In this document: piece after piece, positions 7,641 through 17,158 of the stretch | Numbering within the stretch: position 1 is the first letter of the stretch | Layout of the letters: each line of letters starts with the position of its first letter | Notes under the pieces: model-generated | The model's database searches: none | What the model was told of the DNA's origin: nothing | What the model saw: the letters and a program-made list of their open reading frames with translations, nothing else | Translations under genes and position numbers: made by a program | Source of the DNA: Planktothricoides sp. SR001 | Lineage (GTDB): Bacteria > Cyanobacteriota > Cyanobacteriia > Cyanobacteriales > Laspinemataceae | Assembly: GCF_001276715.1 (NCBI RefSeq) | Contig: NZ_LIUQ01000005.1 | Coordinates: 62,001-126,000 of the forward strand | Direction of reading: 5' to 3' | DNA: 64,000 nt

Positions 7641-7930
7641 GCCTTCACCTCTTTTTTCTTAAACATTTGCAACATCCGGTCAGTCACCAGGAAACCACCC
7701 ACCACGTTAATGGTGGCAAACACTACCCCAATCAATCCCAAAATCACGGTGACACTCCAATCTTTGTCACCAGCGATAATGATCGCCCCCAGCACGGAAA
7801 TGCCAGAGATGGCATTAGATCCAGACATTAGGGGAGTGTGTAATGTCGGTGGCACTTTGGTAATCACCTCAAATCCCGCAAACGTTGCCAGCACAAACAC
7901 AAATAAAGCGGATATCAAGGCTTCAGCCAT
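7637..7930 (-). CDS. pntA2: NAD(P) transhydrogenase subunit alpha-2 (membrane part)
   Basis: A 97-residue membrane subunit that is the C-terminal half of alpha split from domain I. It has three to four hydrophobic segments and family blocks FAGFEVITKVPPTLHTPLMS and GSNAISGISVLGAI, ending in a charged KKKEVKA tail. It lies between alpha-1 and beta; 139 nt of spacer containing a CCCCCCTT hairpin separate it from pntA1, whereas it overlaps pntB. Confidence 0.95.
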   Translation of the reverse strand: MAEALISALFVFVLATFAGFEVITKVPPTLHTPLMSGSNAISGISVLGAIIIAGDKDWSVTVILGLIGVVFATINVVGGFLVTDRMLQMFKKKEVKA

Positions 7931-8029
7931 AAATTCAGAAAACTCCTTTAATTGTTGATTGTTGGTTGTTGAGCGTCGCTCGATCGCTACCGATTTTCGT
8001 TGACGATCAAACAGTTAGAATCCCCCCTG

Positions 8030-8048
8030 CCCCCCTTGAGAAGGGGGG
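8030..8048. repeat. CCCCCCTT-GA-AAGGGGGG type hairpin
   Basis: A short perfect GC-rich stem-loop between pntA1 and pntA2. Because it lies inside an operon it more likely modulates message stability or relative expression than ends transcription; it could also be a dispersed repeat. Confidence 0.6.
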
Positions 8049-8069
8049 AGTCGGATAAGCGATCGCATT

Positions 8070-9218
8070 TCAAACCTTAGCTTTCAGAGATTCCAGGGCA
8101 TCGCGGACTCGTTGATTGCGAATCTCCCCAGCGTGGGTCACACAAGTGGCATCGATAATATCGTCTTCAAAATTCAGCTTAAATTCGCCCTTGTCCAGCA
8201 TCAGTTCTATCAACGTGGATATATTCTTGGCATACATTTGACTGGCGTGAACGGGCATCGATGCGGGTAAATTAATCGGCCCAATGATAGTCACACCGTT
8301 ATGAACCACATCTTTACCCGCTTGGGTCAGGTCACAGTTGCCCCCTTGTTCCGCCGCCAAATCAACAATCACCGCCCCTGGTTTCATTTTGGCCACCATG
8401 TCTGCCGTCACCAAAACCGGCGCTTTTCGGCCTGGAACCTGGGCGGTGGTAATCACCACATCCGCAGCGGCCACGGTATCAGCCACCAACGCTTGAGTCC
8501 GTTTCTTGGACTCCTCGGAAATTTCCTTAGCGTAGCCACCTTCCGCCACCGTATCTTCTTCCAGCTTAATTTCCACAAATCTGGCGCCCAAGCTTTGCAC
8601 TTCTTCTTTCACTGCCGGACGAATATCAAACGCTTCCACCACGGCACCCAGACGGCGGGCGGTGGCGATCGCCTGTAACCCAGCCACCCCTGCGCCCATC
8701 ACAAACACCTTAGCTGGGCGAATAGTCCCCGCAGCGGTGGTCAACATAGGGAAAAACTTCGGAGCAGCGGCGGCGGCAATTAACGTCGCTTTATATCCTG
8801 CCACCCCGGCTTGAGAAGACAGCGCATCCATACTTTGAGCGCGGCTAGTCCGGGGAATCAGTTCCATACTAAATGAGGTCACGCCTTTAGCCGCTAATTT
8901 TTCCACGATTTCTGGCTGACCCAAAGGATTTAAGAACCCGACCACCGCCGAACCCGATCGCATCATAGTAACTTCTGACTCTTTTGGCGGCGCCACTTTC
9001 AAAATCGCATCAGCTTCAGCCCAAAGTTGGTTGGGGTCAGAGACAATTTTCGCCCCCACAGCGGTATAGGCATCATCGCTAAAGAATGACCCCTCACCTG
9101 CCCCACTGGCCACCAATACCTCAATGCCTTTTTTGACCAATCGAGCGACCACATCAGGAACTAGAGCAACCCGGCGTTCGCCCACTTCAATTTCTTTAGC
9201 CACAGCTATTTTCATCAA
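8070..9218 (-). CDS. pntA1: NAD(P) transhydrogenase subunit alpha-1 (NAD-binding)
   Basis: The 382-residue soluble domain I binds NAD(H) and works with pntA2 and pntB. It shows the alanine dehydrogenase/PntA fold: KEIEVGERRVALVPD at the start, the Rossmann loop KVFVMGAGVAGLQAIATARRLGA near 170, DVVITTAQVPGRKAPVLV, and the VDLAAEQGGNCDLT segment near 290. The start could be either methionine of the MMKIAVAKE doublet. It is the first gene of the operon, with about 1 kb of non-coding DNA upstream that should contain the promoter. Confidence 0.96.
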   Translation of the reverse strand: MMKIAVAKEIEVGERRVALVPDVVARLVKKGIEVLVASGAGEGSFFSDDAYTAVGAKIVSDPNQLWAEADAILKVAPPKESEVTMMRSGSAVVGFLNPLGQPEIVEKLAAKGVTSFSMELIPRTSRAQSMDALSSQAGVAGYKATLIAAAAAPKFFPMLTTAAGTIRPAKVFVMGAGVAGLQAIATARRLGAVVEAFDIRPAVKEEVQSLGARFVEIKLEEDTVAEGGYAKEISEESKKRTQALVADTVAAADVVITTAQVPGRKAPVLVTADMVAKMKPGAVIVDLAAEQGGNCDLTQAGKDVVHNGVTIIGPINLPASMPVHASQMYAKNISTLIELMLDKGEFKLNFEDDIIDATCVTHAGEIRNQRVRDALESLKAKV

Positions 9219-10245
9219 TTTCTCCAGATATCTGAGATTTACGAGGCTGACAAATTCTCATTAGTCACCTTAATTTTCCTACCCAAATCATTTTTTTGCT
9301 GGGGAATTTATTGGTCAAACCAATAAACTTTTTGACCAACTAATCAGCAAATCTTAATTATTGCTTCATCTTGCTCAACTTACTCAACCGTATATATGAT
9401 TGTTTGGGTCATTGGCGAATCCCCCGTTTTTTTTATAGCAACATTCTAGAATATTTTCAATTCAACCAAATAAAATTTTTGATGATTTAGCCATATTTTG
9501 GCAGGTTTTTCTAGGTATTTTGTGGTATTACTGCCTAGCTTTTAGACAATCCCTAATAATTTGATCGCCCCTATTGGTCCTCGCAAAACTGTTTGATTAA
9601 TTTGATTTTCCGTAATTTCACGTAAAATTGTGATAATTGTGATAATTTTGCTGTAATGTTTTTTTGTCAAACGCCAAAAAGTCAAGATATCTTAACATAA
9701 TCTCTGAGCAAGTGGCTACTCAATAAGCTACTCAATAATCTAAACGATCCGGGCATATTTCTGGCCATTTTCTTAGAAAATCTTTACTATTGGTGACTTT
9801 TAGGATGTTCAAGAAACAAAAGACAACCCCAGGAGGTTTGCCTCTGCCTGAGTGAGAGAAACCGCAGCGGCATCTTAGTCGTCATCTTAGTCGTCATCTT
9901 AGTTGTCATCTTAGTCGTCTCTGATAAGCATCCGCAGCAAGGAGGAGCGTTAAAGGGACAAAAATTAATCAGAGTTCCACAGGTTTGTGTTAAGGTTTGT
10001 TAAAATTTAACTGAGATCCAGGAAATCGATCGCCAAAACATGACTAGCTAGTCAAAAACCTGAGAATCCCCGATGATGCAAACCTGGTTTGATGCAAATT
10101 TTCTCAGTGGCTATGTGCAGTGGTGGATTTAACTATCCCGATCGCGCATATCCCGATCGCGGAACATCAGGTCATGGCGATGGAGCGGACGTAGCAACAC
10201 GAAAGTACGATTTCTATTATTTATAAGTGGTTTGAAGGAGAATCT
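9219..10245. other. 1-kb non-coding region between divergent pnt and DUF2808 genes
   Basis: No ORF with coding character. It is AT-rich near pntA1 and contains a tandem repeat at 9871-9918. Promoters for both divergent transcripts must lie here, but none stands out enough to mark. A good ribosome site (GAAGGAG) sits at its right end before 10246. Confidence 0.6.
9871..9918. repeat. Four tandem copies of a 12-bp unit (CATCTTAGTCGT)
   Basis: Units start at 9871, 9883, 9895 and 9907; only the third differs, by one base. They are non-coding. Slippage would change the distance between upstream signals and the DUF2808 gene. Confidence 0.9.
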
Positions 10246-10818
10246 ATGAAACGGCTATTATCTGTATTCGCGATTGTCGGTTGTGCGTGGGTGGGGATGC
10301 CAGAACTGACCTTAGCCCAGACTACCGGAGGATTTACCTTATTTGGCGGCCCCCAGAGAGGATATGAACTGGATTATTATCTAGCCCGGGGCAAGGCTGA
10401 TGTGCGCGATCGCTACGAATTAAAAATTCCCGGTAATAAACTCAATGCCCCGGTCACCCAGATTAGCATTGACTATCCCAATCACTACCGAGGGCAATTC
10501 AACACCAACCGAGTGCAAGTGGTTGTAGGCAATGAAGAGAAAACCTTGCAATGTCAAGAAAAATCCGCCACCACTCAAGTCAATCCCTCAGATAACAGAT
10601 CCGCTGCTCCCTGCTTGGTCAGTTGGGATCCGGAAAGTCGGTCAATTCAAATCCAGTTTACCGAGCCAGTTGCCCCTAGAAGCAATGTCGAATTAGTGTT
10701 TGACCGGGTAAAGAATCCGGTGTTTGGCGGGATGTTTAACTTTAACTGTCGGGTGTCTACCCTGACGGGGGCAGAGTTTCCCCAATACATCGGCACATGG
10801 GTCGTGGCAATTGATTAA
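10246..10818 (+). CDS. DUF2808 domain secreted protein
   Basis: A 190-residue protein with a signal peptide (MKRLLSVFAIVGCAWVGMPE, cleavage probably after LTLAQ) and the cyanobacterial DUF2808 fold: YLARGKADVRDRYELKIPGN, DRVKNPVFGGMFNF and a C-terminal YIGTWVVAI. The role of DUF2808 is not established to my knowledge; the features fit a periplasmic or outer-envelope beta-rich protein. A strong GGAG ribosome site precedes the ATG. It stands alone, since a terminator at 10859-10900 separates it from rpmH. Confidence 0.85.
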   Translation: MKRLLSVFAIVGCAWVGMPELTLAQTTGGFTLFGGPQRGYELDYYLARGKADVRDRYELKIPGNKLNAPVTQISIDYPNHYRGQFNTNRVQVVVGNEEKTLQCQEKSATTQVNPSDNRSAAPCLVSWDPESRSIQIQFTEPVAPRSNVELVFDRVKNPVFGGMFNFNCRVSTLTGAEFPQYIGTWVVAID

Positions 10819-10858
10819 ACCAGATTCAAAGAGTGCTAAATCAAAATAAATGACGCAG

Positions 10859-10900
10859 ATTCACAATTTTCAATGATACAATTGAAAATTGTGAATTTTT
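10859..10900 (+). terminator. Rho-independent terminator after the DUF2808 gene
   Basis: A perfect stem of at least 15 bp (10860-10874 with 10881-10895) around a GATACA loop, followed by TTTTT. The stem is AT-rich (TTCACAATTTTCAAT). It isolates the rpmH transcript from the gene upstream. Confidence 0.85.
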
Positions 10901-10933
10901 AATCCTTAAGTAAGTAAACCCGGAGAAACTGCG

Positions 10934-11071
10934 ATGACAAAGCGTACCTTGGGCGGTACTAGCCGTAAAAGAAAAAGAGTTTCTGGCTTTAGAGCTCGGA
11001 TGCGTACCAAAAATGGTCAAAAAGTGATCAAAGCTCGCCGAAGCAAGGGACGGGTTCGGCTGGCTGTTTAG
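10934..11071 (+). CDS. rpmH: 50S ribosomal protein L34
   Basis: A 45-residue, highly basic protein beginning [15 protein letters not shown] and ending GRVRLAV, which is the full L34 pattern including [19 protein letters not shown]. It is a structural component of the large ribosomal subunit. It sits directly upstream of rnpA, the near-universal bacterial order. Confidence 0.97.
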   Translation: MTKRTLGGTSRKRKRVSGFRARMRTKNGQKVIKARRSKGRVRLAV

Positions 11072-11155
11072 TCTGTCCCTCTCACTGTCCATTGGCCCGC
11101 GATCGGGTTGCCGATCCAAAGCGAAATCAACCCAAGCAACTTATCTAGCATCCAA

Positions 11156-11566
11156 GTGTTGCCCAAAGTCAATCGACTGAAGCATCGGCACGATTTTACT
11201 GCCGTGTACAAATCTGGGACTCGTCGGTCAGACGGAACCCTGACATTGATCGCCAAAAAGCGTACCAATGGATTTACCAAAGATGTCCCGTCCTCTAGCC
11301 CGAATTTATCCAACGGATCCTATATCTGCGTAGTACCGACCCGCATTGGCATTTCCGTGAGCCAAAAAGTCAGCAAAACAGCGGTGGTTCGCAATCGGAT
11401 CAAGCGGCAAATTCGGGCAGCTTGGCGATCGCTCTTATCCCAAGTAGCAGAGGGTTGGGATATCGTCGTCGTGGTGCAGCCACCGGCAAGACAGTGCAAT
11501 TATCGACAATTTCTGCAAAAATTAAAGCAGTTAATGGCACAAGTGGAGGGACTCAATGGGAATTAA
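11156..11566 (+). CDS. rnpA: Ribonuclease P protein component
   Basis: The protein subunit of RNase P, which matures tRNA 5' ends. Evidence: LPKVNRLKHRHDFTAVYKSG at the N-terminus and the signature RNR region KTAVVRNRIKRQIRAAW. There is no in-frame ATG. The frame is open from a TTG at 11108, but the conserved region starts at the GTG at 11156 (VLPK) or the TTG at 11159, giving about 136 residues. A segment of about 20 residues rich in Ser and Asn (near PSSSPNLSNGS) interrupts the usual spacing before ICVVPTRIGISVSQK. It overlaps the next gene by 11 nt. Confidence 0.93.
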   Translation: MLPKVNRLKHRHDFTAVYKSGTRRSDGTLTLIAKKRTNGFTKDVPSSSPNLSNGSYICVVPTRIGISVSQKVSKTAVVRNRIKRQIRAAWRSLLSQVAEGWDIVVVVQPPARQCNYRQFLQKLKQLMAQVEGLNGN

Positions 11567-11948
11567 AGAGGAATTGTACTTTGAAGGACGCCCCCATATT
11601 GGGGATCTGATCGTCAACATTTTGTTTGGGTTGACGATTGTGGGCTTGCCGCTGACCATTGGGGCTATTGTCAGAGCGCTGTGGTTGCGTTATCGGATTA
11701 CCAATCGTCGGGTGACGGTGATTGGTGGCTGGATGGGCCGAGATCGCTCTGACGTGGTGTACTCAGAAATTAGCAAAATCGTCATCGTACCTCGTGGCTT
11801 TGGCATCTGGGGTGATATGGTGATTACACTTAATGATGGTTCTCGTCTGGAAATGCGGGCCTTGCCTAAGTTTCGAGAGGTTTACGATTATATGAATGAT
11901 AAATTGTCTGCCTCTGCCCGTGCAGCCAGTGGTGCGATCGGTAAATAA
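11556..11948 (+). CDS. PH domain-containing membrane-associated protein
   Basis: A 130-residue protein with a hydrophobic segment near residues 18-45 and a bacterial PH-like beta domain (RYRITNRRVTVIGGWMGRDRSDVVYSEI, then GFGIWGDMVITLNDGSRLEM). It starts inside the end of rnpA and so is translationally coupled to it. PH-domain proteins between rnpA and yidC are a recurring cyanobacterial arrangement; the function is unknown, but the position suggests a link to membrane biogenesis. Confidence 0.85.
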   Translation: MGIKEELYFEGRPHIGDLIVNILFGLTIVGLPLTIGAIVRALWLRYRITNRRVTVIGGWMGRDRSDVVYSEISKIVIVPRGFGIWGDMVITLNDGSRLEMRALPKFREVYDYMNDKLSASARAASGAIGK

Positions 11949-12295
11949 CTCGCTGATTCACCTGAATGGGCTTCAAGCGGCGGAGGTTAACACCAAAACT
12001 CGGAAGACTCTAAATTGACTTCAGATTTAGAACCCCAACAATCACGCAATTATCTTCTTTGAAGAAACTTTTTCAGGAGATGTGATTACAGCCAATCATT
12101 CACAGAAGAAAACAAGTTTTTTCCATCGACGAACAGTCCAACTTAAGTGATTAAGTCGAGTCCCAAGGGTTTTTCTAGAAACCCAGTTATCTCAAGCCCC
12201 CCTATTGCGGCTGAAGATAGCGAATATTTAACTCGGTTATAGTCTGAAAACAGATAGTCTGAAAACAATAATTGTATTAGGTTGATATAGACAGA
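11949..12295. other. Non-coding leader upstream of yidC
   Basis: About 350 nt with no ORF and no clear hairpin. Near 12250 the short direct repeat ATAGTCTGAAAACA occurs twice. It may hold a separate yidC promoter or a long leader. Confidence 0.5.
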
Positions 12296-13441
12296 ATGGA
12301 CTTTGGAGTAGGGTTTCTTTCCAACAACGTCATGCTACCGATCCTAGATTTATTCTTTGGGATCGTTCCCAGCTATGGTCTGGCGATCGTCGCTTTGACG
12401 TTAGTCATTCGCTTTGCGCTTTATCCCTTAAGTGCGGGATCAATTCGCAGTATGCGCCGAATGCGCGTCGCCCAGCCACTCATGCAGAAACGAGTCAAAG
12501 AAGTTCAAGAGCGGTACAAAGACAATCCGACTAAACAGCAGGAGGAAATGAGCAAAATTTACCAGGAATATGGCAATCCTCTTTCTGGTTGTTTGCCAGT
12601 CCTCCTGCAAATGCCCGTGCTGTTTGCCTTGTTCGCCACTCTGAGAGGATCGCCATTTTCTGACGTGAATTACTCCGTCAATCTGCAAATCTTTCCCTCA
12701 GAACAAATTGAACGAATTCAACCTCAGTCTTTTGCCACCCCATCCCAAAATATTTATGTAGCCGGTAGCGTCCATGCGCCAGTCGCCGCTTTGCTGCCCA
12801 GTGGCAATAAGTTAGCAGTGGGTGACAAAACCAAAATTGAATTTCAAACCGTAGAGGGTAAACCTTTCCAACAGTTGTTAGCGGAGTATCCAGACAGCGA
12901 CATTGCCCCGACCTGGCAAGTGATCAAAGGTCAAGAACGAGTCAAGGTGTCTGAAGATGGCACCATTGAAGCCCTGCAACCGGGAGATGTGACGATTCAA
13001 GGGACGATTCCTGGATTAGCATCTAAGCAAGGGTTCCTGTTTATTGAGGCTCTCGGTCGGGTTGGGGCCACGGCGGAAGATGGCACAATTCATTGGGACA
13101 TTGTGGGCATGGTGCTATTTTTTGGCATTAGCTTGTATGTCAACCAAATTCTATCCGGTCAAGGACAAAGTTCAAGCGATAACTCTCAGCAAGCAACGGT
13201 GAATAAACTCACTCCGGTGATCTTTTCCGGGATGTTTTTGTTCTTCCCTCTGCCTGCGGGAGTTTTGATGTATATGGTGATTGCCAATATCTTCCAAACC
13301 GCACAAACTTTTATTCTGTCTCGCGAACCTCTGCCAGAAAATCTCCAGAAAATCGTGGATGCAGAAGCCAAATCCGCTGCGGTTAAAGATGGACGACAAT
13401 CACTGCCTTTTGAACCCGGTCGTTCTAAGAAAAAAGCTTAA
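12296..13441 (+). CDS. yidC: Membrane protein insertase YidC/Oxa1/Alb3
   Basis: A 381-residue Oxa1-type insertase for plasma and thylakoid membrane proteins. Transmembrane segments lie near 10-60 (including [14 protein letters not shown] with the groove arginine), 100-115 ([19 protein letters not shown]) and a C-terminal cluster from about 265 to 345 ([20 protein letters not shown]). Between the second and third segments is an extra domain of about 130 residues with a bacterial Ig-like pattern ([20 protein letters not shown]), commonly present in cyanobacterial YidC. The basic tail RSKKKA would face the ribosome. jag follows 8 nt after the stop. Confidence 0.96.
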   Translation: MDFGVGFLSNNVMLPILDLFFGIVPSYGLAIVALTLVIRFALYPLSAGSIRSMRRMRVAQPLMQKRVKEVQERYKDNPTKQQEEMSKIYQEYGNPLSGCLPVLLQMPVLFALFATLRGSPFSDVNYSVNLQIFPSEQIERIQPQSFATPSQNIYVAGSVHAPVAALLPSGNKLAVGDKTKIEFQTVEGKPFQQLLAEYPDSDIAPTWQVIKGQERVKVSEDGTIEALQPGDVTIQGTIPGLASKQGFLFIEALGRVGATAEDGTIHWDIVGMVLFFGISLYVNQILSGQGQSSSDNSQQATVNKLTPVIFSGMFLFFPLPAGVLMYMVIANIFQTAQTFILSREPLPENLQKIVDAEAKSAAVKDGRQSLPFEPGRSKKKA

Positions 13442-13449
13442 GGTAAATT

Positions 13450-13923
13450 ATGAGCGATCGCCCCATTGACCGAGGTCAACAGTGGCTCAAGCAACTGTTA
13501 ACCCTTGCGGCTTGTCCCACGGAAGTTCACGCGGAAGAAAAACCCGATTGCTACTGGCTGACCATTGATCACACCAACCTGACCCCAGAGCAAATTGACA
13601 TCCTGATCGGAGCCAAGGGTTCTGTCCTGGATAGTATTCAATATCTAGCGAATACAATTTTGAATCTGGGACAAACCCCGGATCAACAAGCCGCTTATAC
13701 CATTGAATTGAATAACTATCGATCTCACCGCCAAGCGGAACTCGAAGCTATTGCTCTCAATGCAGTCGCTCATGTTCGGGAAACAGGGGAGGAGTTTGAA
13801 ATTAAATCACTCTCCTCCGCCGAACGTCGCCAACTTCATAACTTATTGAAAGAATACGACGATTTGGAAACCTACAGTCGCGGACAAGAACCCGATCGCC
13901 GTTTGGTCGTTTACCGACGGTAG
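13450..13923 (+). CDS. khpB: KhpB/Jag-family RNA-binding protein (R3H)
   Basis: A 157-residue protein with a KH-like region (TPEQIDILIGAKGSVLDSIQYLAN) and a C-terminal R3H domain (SSAERRQLHNLLKEYDDLETYSRGQEPDRRLVVY) containing the R...H motif. KhpB/Jag binds single-stranded RNA and is classically encoded next to yidC. The N-terminal Jag domain of Firmicutes is absent, as usual in cyanobacteria. A GGGGCGCT hairpin follows the stop at once. Confidence 0.9.
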   Translation: MSDRPIDRGQQWLKQLLTLAACPTEVHAEEKPDCYWLTIDHTNLTPEQIDILIGAKGSVLDSIQYLANTILNLGQTPDQQAAYTIELNNYRSHRQAELEAIALNAVAHVRETGEEFEIKSLSSAERRQLHNLLKEYDDLETYSRGQEPDRRLVVYRR

Positions 13924-13945
13924 GGGCGCTACTTCCAAGCGCCCC
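13923..13945 (+). terminator. GGGGCGCT / AGCGCCCC stem-loop after khpB
   Basis: A perfect 8-bp GC stem with a 7-nt loop directly at the stop codon. No long T-run follows, so it may be a dispersed hairpin that works as a weak terminator. Confidence 0.5.
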
Positions 13946-14052
13946 ATCATTCAATGATGCCTCTAAAATCCTGGATAAATAGTTGAGTGGAGAGTTGAGA
14001 GTCAATTAATCTCTCAAATCTCAACTCACAGAAAAAATTCTTCAACAGCCCT

Positions 14053-14565
14053 ATGGAGCCTATTTATATTCCTCAACTGACCACCGCACCTGAGCGAACT
14101 GAGGAAATTCAGTTTGAGGAGTTTTTCTCAGAGTTTGAAACTTTGACTCCCGTCAAAGGCACCCTCGTCGTGAAGCATCAAGGAAACTATTTGGAAGTTT
14201 TCGCTCAAGCGGAAACCATTGTCACCCTGACTTGCAATCGGTGTCTGCAACAGTATAATCACCGATTAACCGTAGATACGTCTGAATTAATCTGGCTCGA
14301 TGAAGCCGCCGATCAACCAGACACAGGCCCCCTGGAACGGGAAACAGCCCTGGAAGATTTGGTAGAAACTTTGTCCCCTCACGGATATTTTGAATGTACA
14401 GAATGGGTTTATGAACAACTTTGTTTAGCCTTGCCACCGCGCCAACTTTGTGATGCCAATTGTTTAGGAATTCAAACAGATAGTTATTTACCGCCGACTG
14501 CACCGCCTGCAATCGATCACCGTTGGGCATCTCTGGCAGAATTAAAAAAACTATTTCCCAACTAA
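14053..14565 (+). CDS. YceD/DUF177 family protein
   Basis: A 170-residue protein of the DUF177 family, whose plant and bacterial members are linked to 23S rRNA accumulation and to expression of rpmF. The metal-binding-like pattern is visible: TLTCNRCLQQY mid-protein and later LPPRQLCDANCLGI. It carries a cyanobacterial C-terminal tail (DHRWASLAELKKLFPN). It lies downstream of khpB with about 130 nt of spacer and upstream of ycf46. Confidence 0.9.
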   Translation: MEPIYIPQLTTAPERTEEIQFEEFFSEFETLTPVKGTLVVKHQGNYLEVFAQAETIVTLTCNRCLQQYNHRLTVDTSELIWLDEAADQPDTGPLERETALEDLVETLSPHGYFECTEWVYEQLCLALPPRQLCDANCLGIQTDSYLPPTAPPAIDHRWASLAELKKLFPN

Positions 14566-14736
14566 GCAGTCTCCCTAAAAACAGACAATAGATCCATATC
14601 TCCAGAATTTGCCGGAAATTTATAGGCAAATATTTGGGTATTTGGGGGCAAATATTCAGAGAATTAAATCCGGCTACAATGCTCAATAATTCTAAAGTTT
14701 GATTAAGTTTGAAGTGTTGATTAGGGGTGAAATTCA

Positions 14737-16251
14737 ATGACATTTAGTGATGAGTTTGAACTGCTTTTGCGAGCCAGATATCCGTTGATTTATATTCCCA
14801 CTCGCGAAGAAGAAAGAGTCGAAAAAACCATTACTCAAATTGCCAAAAACCAAGGCAATCGAGGGGTATATATCTGGGATTTTGTGGATGGCTATACGGG
14901 CAATCCCAATGACACGGGTTTTGGCAAGCGCAATCCGTTACAAGCTTTAGAATTGGTGGAAAAATTGCCAAGCAACGCCCCAGCAATTTTTATTTTGCGA
15001 GATTTTCACCGTTTTTTAGAGGATGTGGCGATTTCTCGCAAATTACGCAATTTAGCGAAACTGCTGAAATCTCAGCCGAAAAATTTGGTGCTGATTTCTT
15101 CAGAAGTAGCGATTCCCGAAGAGTTAAGCGAAGTTTTGACGGTTTTGGAATTTCCCTTGCCGAATCAAGCAGAAATTGCCGCAGAAGTGCAAAGACTTTT
15201 GGGGGCGACGGGAGAATCTTTGTCCCGGAATACCCTCGATGAAATCGTCAGATGTTGTCAGGGACTTTCCATTGAACGAGTGCGTCGGGTATTGGCGAAG
15301 GCGATCGCCACTCATGGCAAGTTAGAAGTAGATGATCTGGAATTAATTCTGCAAGAAAAACGCACAATTATTCGCCAAACCCAAATTTTAGAATTCTATC
15401 CAGCCACGGAACAAATTTCTGATATTGGTGGTTTGGATAATCTGAAAGAATGGTTGCTGCGACGAGGCAGCGCTTTCTCGGAACAAGCAAGACAATATGG
15501 TCTGCCTCATCCCAGAGGTTTGCTGTTGGTGGGGATTCAAGGAACGGGCAAATCTTTGACCGCAAAGGCGATCGCCCACCATTGGCATTTACCGTTACTA
15601 CGTCTGGATGTCGGTCGGCTATTTGGCGGTTTAGTCGGTGAATCAGAATCCAGAACTCGACAAATGATTCAACTGGCTGAAGCCTTAGCCCCCTGCATCT
15701 TATGGATTGATGAGATTGACAAAGCCTTTGCGGGGTTTGAGAGTAAAGGGGATGCAGGCACCACCAGTCGAGTCTTTGGTACATTTATTACCTGGTTGGC
15801 GGAAAAAACTTCTCCGGTTTTCGTGGTGGCTACAGCCAATAATATTCAAGCATTGCCCCCGGAAATCTTACGCAAAGGCCGTTTTGATGAAATATTTTTT
15901 GTGGGTTTGCCCCATCAAGACGAGCGCCGTGCTATCTTCGAGGTGCATTTATCCCGCTTGCGCCCTCATAATTTAAAAAATTATGATTTGGATCGACTTG
16001 CCTATGAAACTCCTGATTTTTCAGGGGCAGAAATTGAGCAATCCCTGATTGAAGCCATGCACATTGGATTTAGTCAAAACCGTGATTTTACCAATGATGA
16101 TATTTTAGAAGCGGTGAGTCAGATTATTCCCTTGGCGCGAACTGCCGCTGAACAAATCGAATTTTTGCAAGCTTGGGCAGCTTCTGGCAAAGCTCGTCTG
16201 GCTTCTCGATCCAGTGGTTTATCTTCTCGCATCCAAAGTCAACGAAAATAG
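14737..16251 (+). CDS. ycf46: Ycf46-type AAA ATPase
   Basis: A 504-residue protein. Residues 1-240 form the degenerate first AAA-like module typical of Ycf46 (LLRARYPLIYIPTREEERVE, IFILRDFHRFL). Residues 245-480 form an active AAA domain with Walker A LLLVGIQGTGKSLTAKAIA, Walker B CILWIDEIDKAF, and the arginine-finger region PEILRKGRFDEIFFVGLP. Ycf46 is conserved in cyanobacteria and some plastids; published work links it to photosynthesis and carbon metabolism, without a fixed mechanism that I can state. An SH3 gene follows 22 nt downstream. Confidence 0.93.
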   Translation: MTFSDEFELLLRARYPLIYIPTREEERVEKTITQIAKNQGNRGVYIWDFVDGYTGNPNDTGFGKRNPLQALELVEKLPSNAPAIFILRDFHRFLEDVAISRKLRNLAKLLKSQPKNLVLISSEVAIPEELSEVLTVLEFPLPNQAEIAAEVQRLLGATGESLSRNTLDEIVRCCQGLSIERVRRVLAKAIATHGKLEVDDLELILQEKRTIIRQTQILEFYPATEQISDIGGLDNLKEWLLRRGSAFSEQARQYGLPHPRGLLLVGIQGTGKSLTAKAIAHHWHLPLLRLDVGRLFGGLVGESESRTRQMIQLAEALAPCILWIDEIDKAFAGFESKGDAGTTSRVFGTFITWLAEKTSPVFVVATANNIQALPPEILRKGRFDEIFFVGLPHQDERRAIFEVHLSRLRPHNLKNYDLDRLAYETPDFSGAEIEQSLIEAMHIGFSQNRDFTNDDILEAVSQIIPLARTAAEQIEFLQAWAASGKARLASRSSGLSSRIQSQRK

Positions 16252-16273
16252 CCTAATTTTAAATAGCATAGCG

Positions 16274-16729
16274 ATGAGCATTTTCTCTGGTTTGATCAAA
16301 TTTTTGATTGGTTTTATATTGGCACTGGCGATCCTTGCCGGTGGTAGTGTTGCTGCTGGCCTTTATTTTGTGACTCGCTTAACCGAATTGCCCCCAAGAC
16401 CAGTTTTTGACAATGAGCAACCCGTTAAGCCAAAACCTAGTTCACCGACTCCTGCCGCTAAACAAAATACGCCAGCAAATTCTAGCAGCAATTCCAGCGC
16501 CAATTCCACAACTTTGGCACCGGGAACTTACCGGGCTCGCGTGATTTGGCAAGATGGGTTAATTTTGCGCGATCGCCCTAGCTTTGATGCCAAGTCAATT
16601 GGCGGGGTTGATTTTAATAAAAACGTCATTGTATTGGAAACCACTTCTGATAAAGAATGGGAAAGAGTGCGTGTAGAAGGTGCTAATCAAGAAGGCTGGG
16701 TCAAAGGCGGTAATACAGAGAAAATTTAA
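16274..16729 (+). CDS. Membrane-anchored SH3-domain protein
   Basis: A 151-residue protein from the ATG at 16274, preferred over an upstream in-frame start inside ycf46 because it begins directly with MSIFSGLIKFLIGFILALAI, a membrane anchor. After it comes a Pro/Ser/Asn-rich linker (residues 45-85) and a bacterial SH3 domain (YRARVIWQDGLILRDRPSFDAK to NQEGWVKGG), probably exposed to the periplasm and binding cell-wall peptides. It is likely co-transcribed with ycf46. Confidence 0.85.
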   Translation: MSIFSGLIKFLIGFILALAILAGGSVAAGLYFVTRLTELPPRPVFDNEQPVKPKPSSPTPAAKQNTPANSSSNSSANSTTLAPGTYRARVIWQDGLILRDRPSFDAKSIGGVDFNKNVIVLETTSDKEWERVRVEGANQEGWVKGGNTEKI

Positions 16730-17158
16730 TCACTGTGCAGCCAAATTTATTACGCAATTTTTAAAATTTTCTTCCCAGCAGCATACCCAAAAAATTACCC
16801 AAAAATACTCCAAAATTTAATTAACTCTGAAATTTAATTAAAATTCGTCTACCTCATCGGTTTTTTAATCGGAAAAAGCGATGATTTTCTACGGTTTCAG
16901 ACAGTCTGGTATCGGCAAAAAACCCAGACTGATTGAATCTGTTGATCGCCATGCATCACCAGGGCATTTTTACAGAAAATAGCGATGATGACTTTCTCTT
17001 GTTATATTGTTATAACGTTTTCAAGCAGAGAACAGTAGGGGCGCAATGCTTGCGCCCAAATTAACCTCGTAATTGTAGAAATAATTTTTGAAATTGGTAT
17101 TAGGATTAAAATCGCAAAATTTTTTAATATAATCACAGAGGGTATTTTAATACATAAA
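16730..17158. other. Non-coding region upstream of the MoxR operon
   Basis: AT-rich, no ORF. It contains a GGGCGCAA / TTGCGCCC palindrome with a 3-nt loop at 17039-17057, of the dispersed hairpin family. It should include the promoter of the MoxR operon; an AT-rich stretch with TATAAT-like sequences lies near 17130. Confidence 0.55.
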
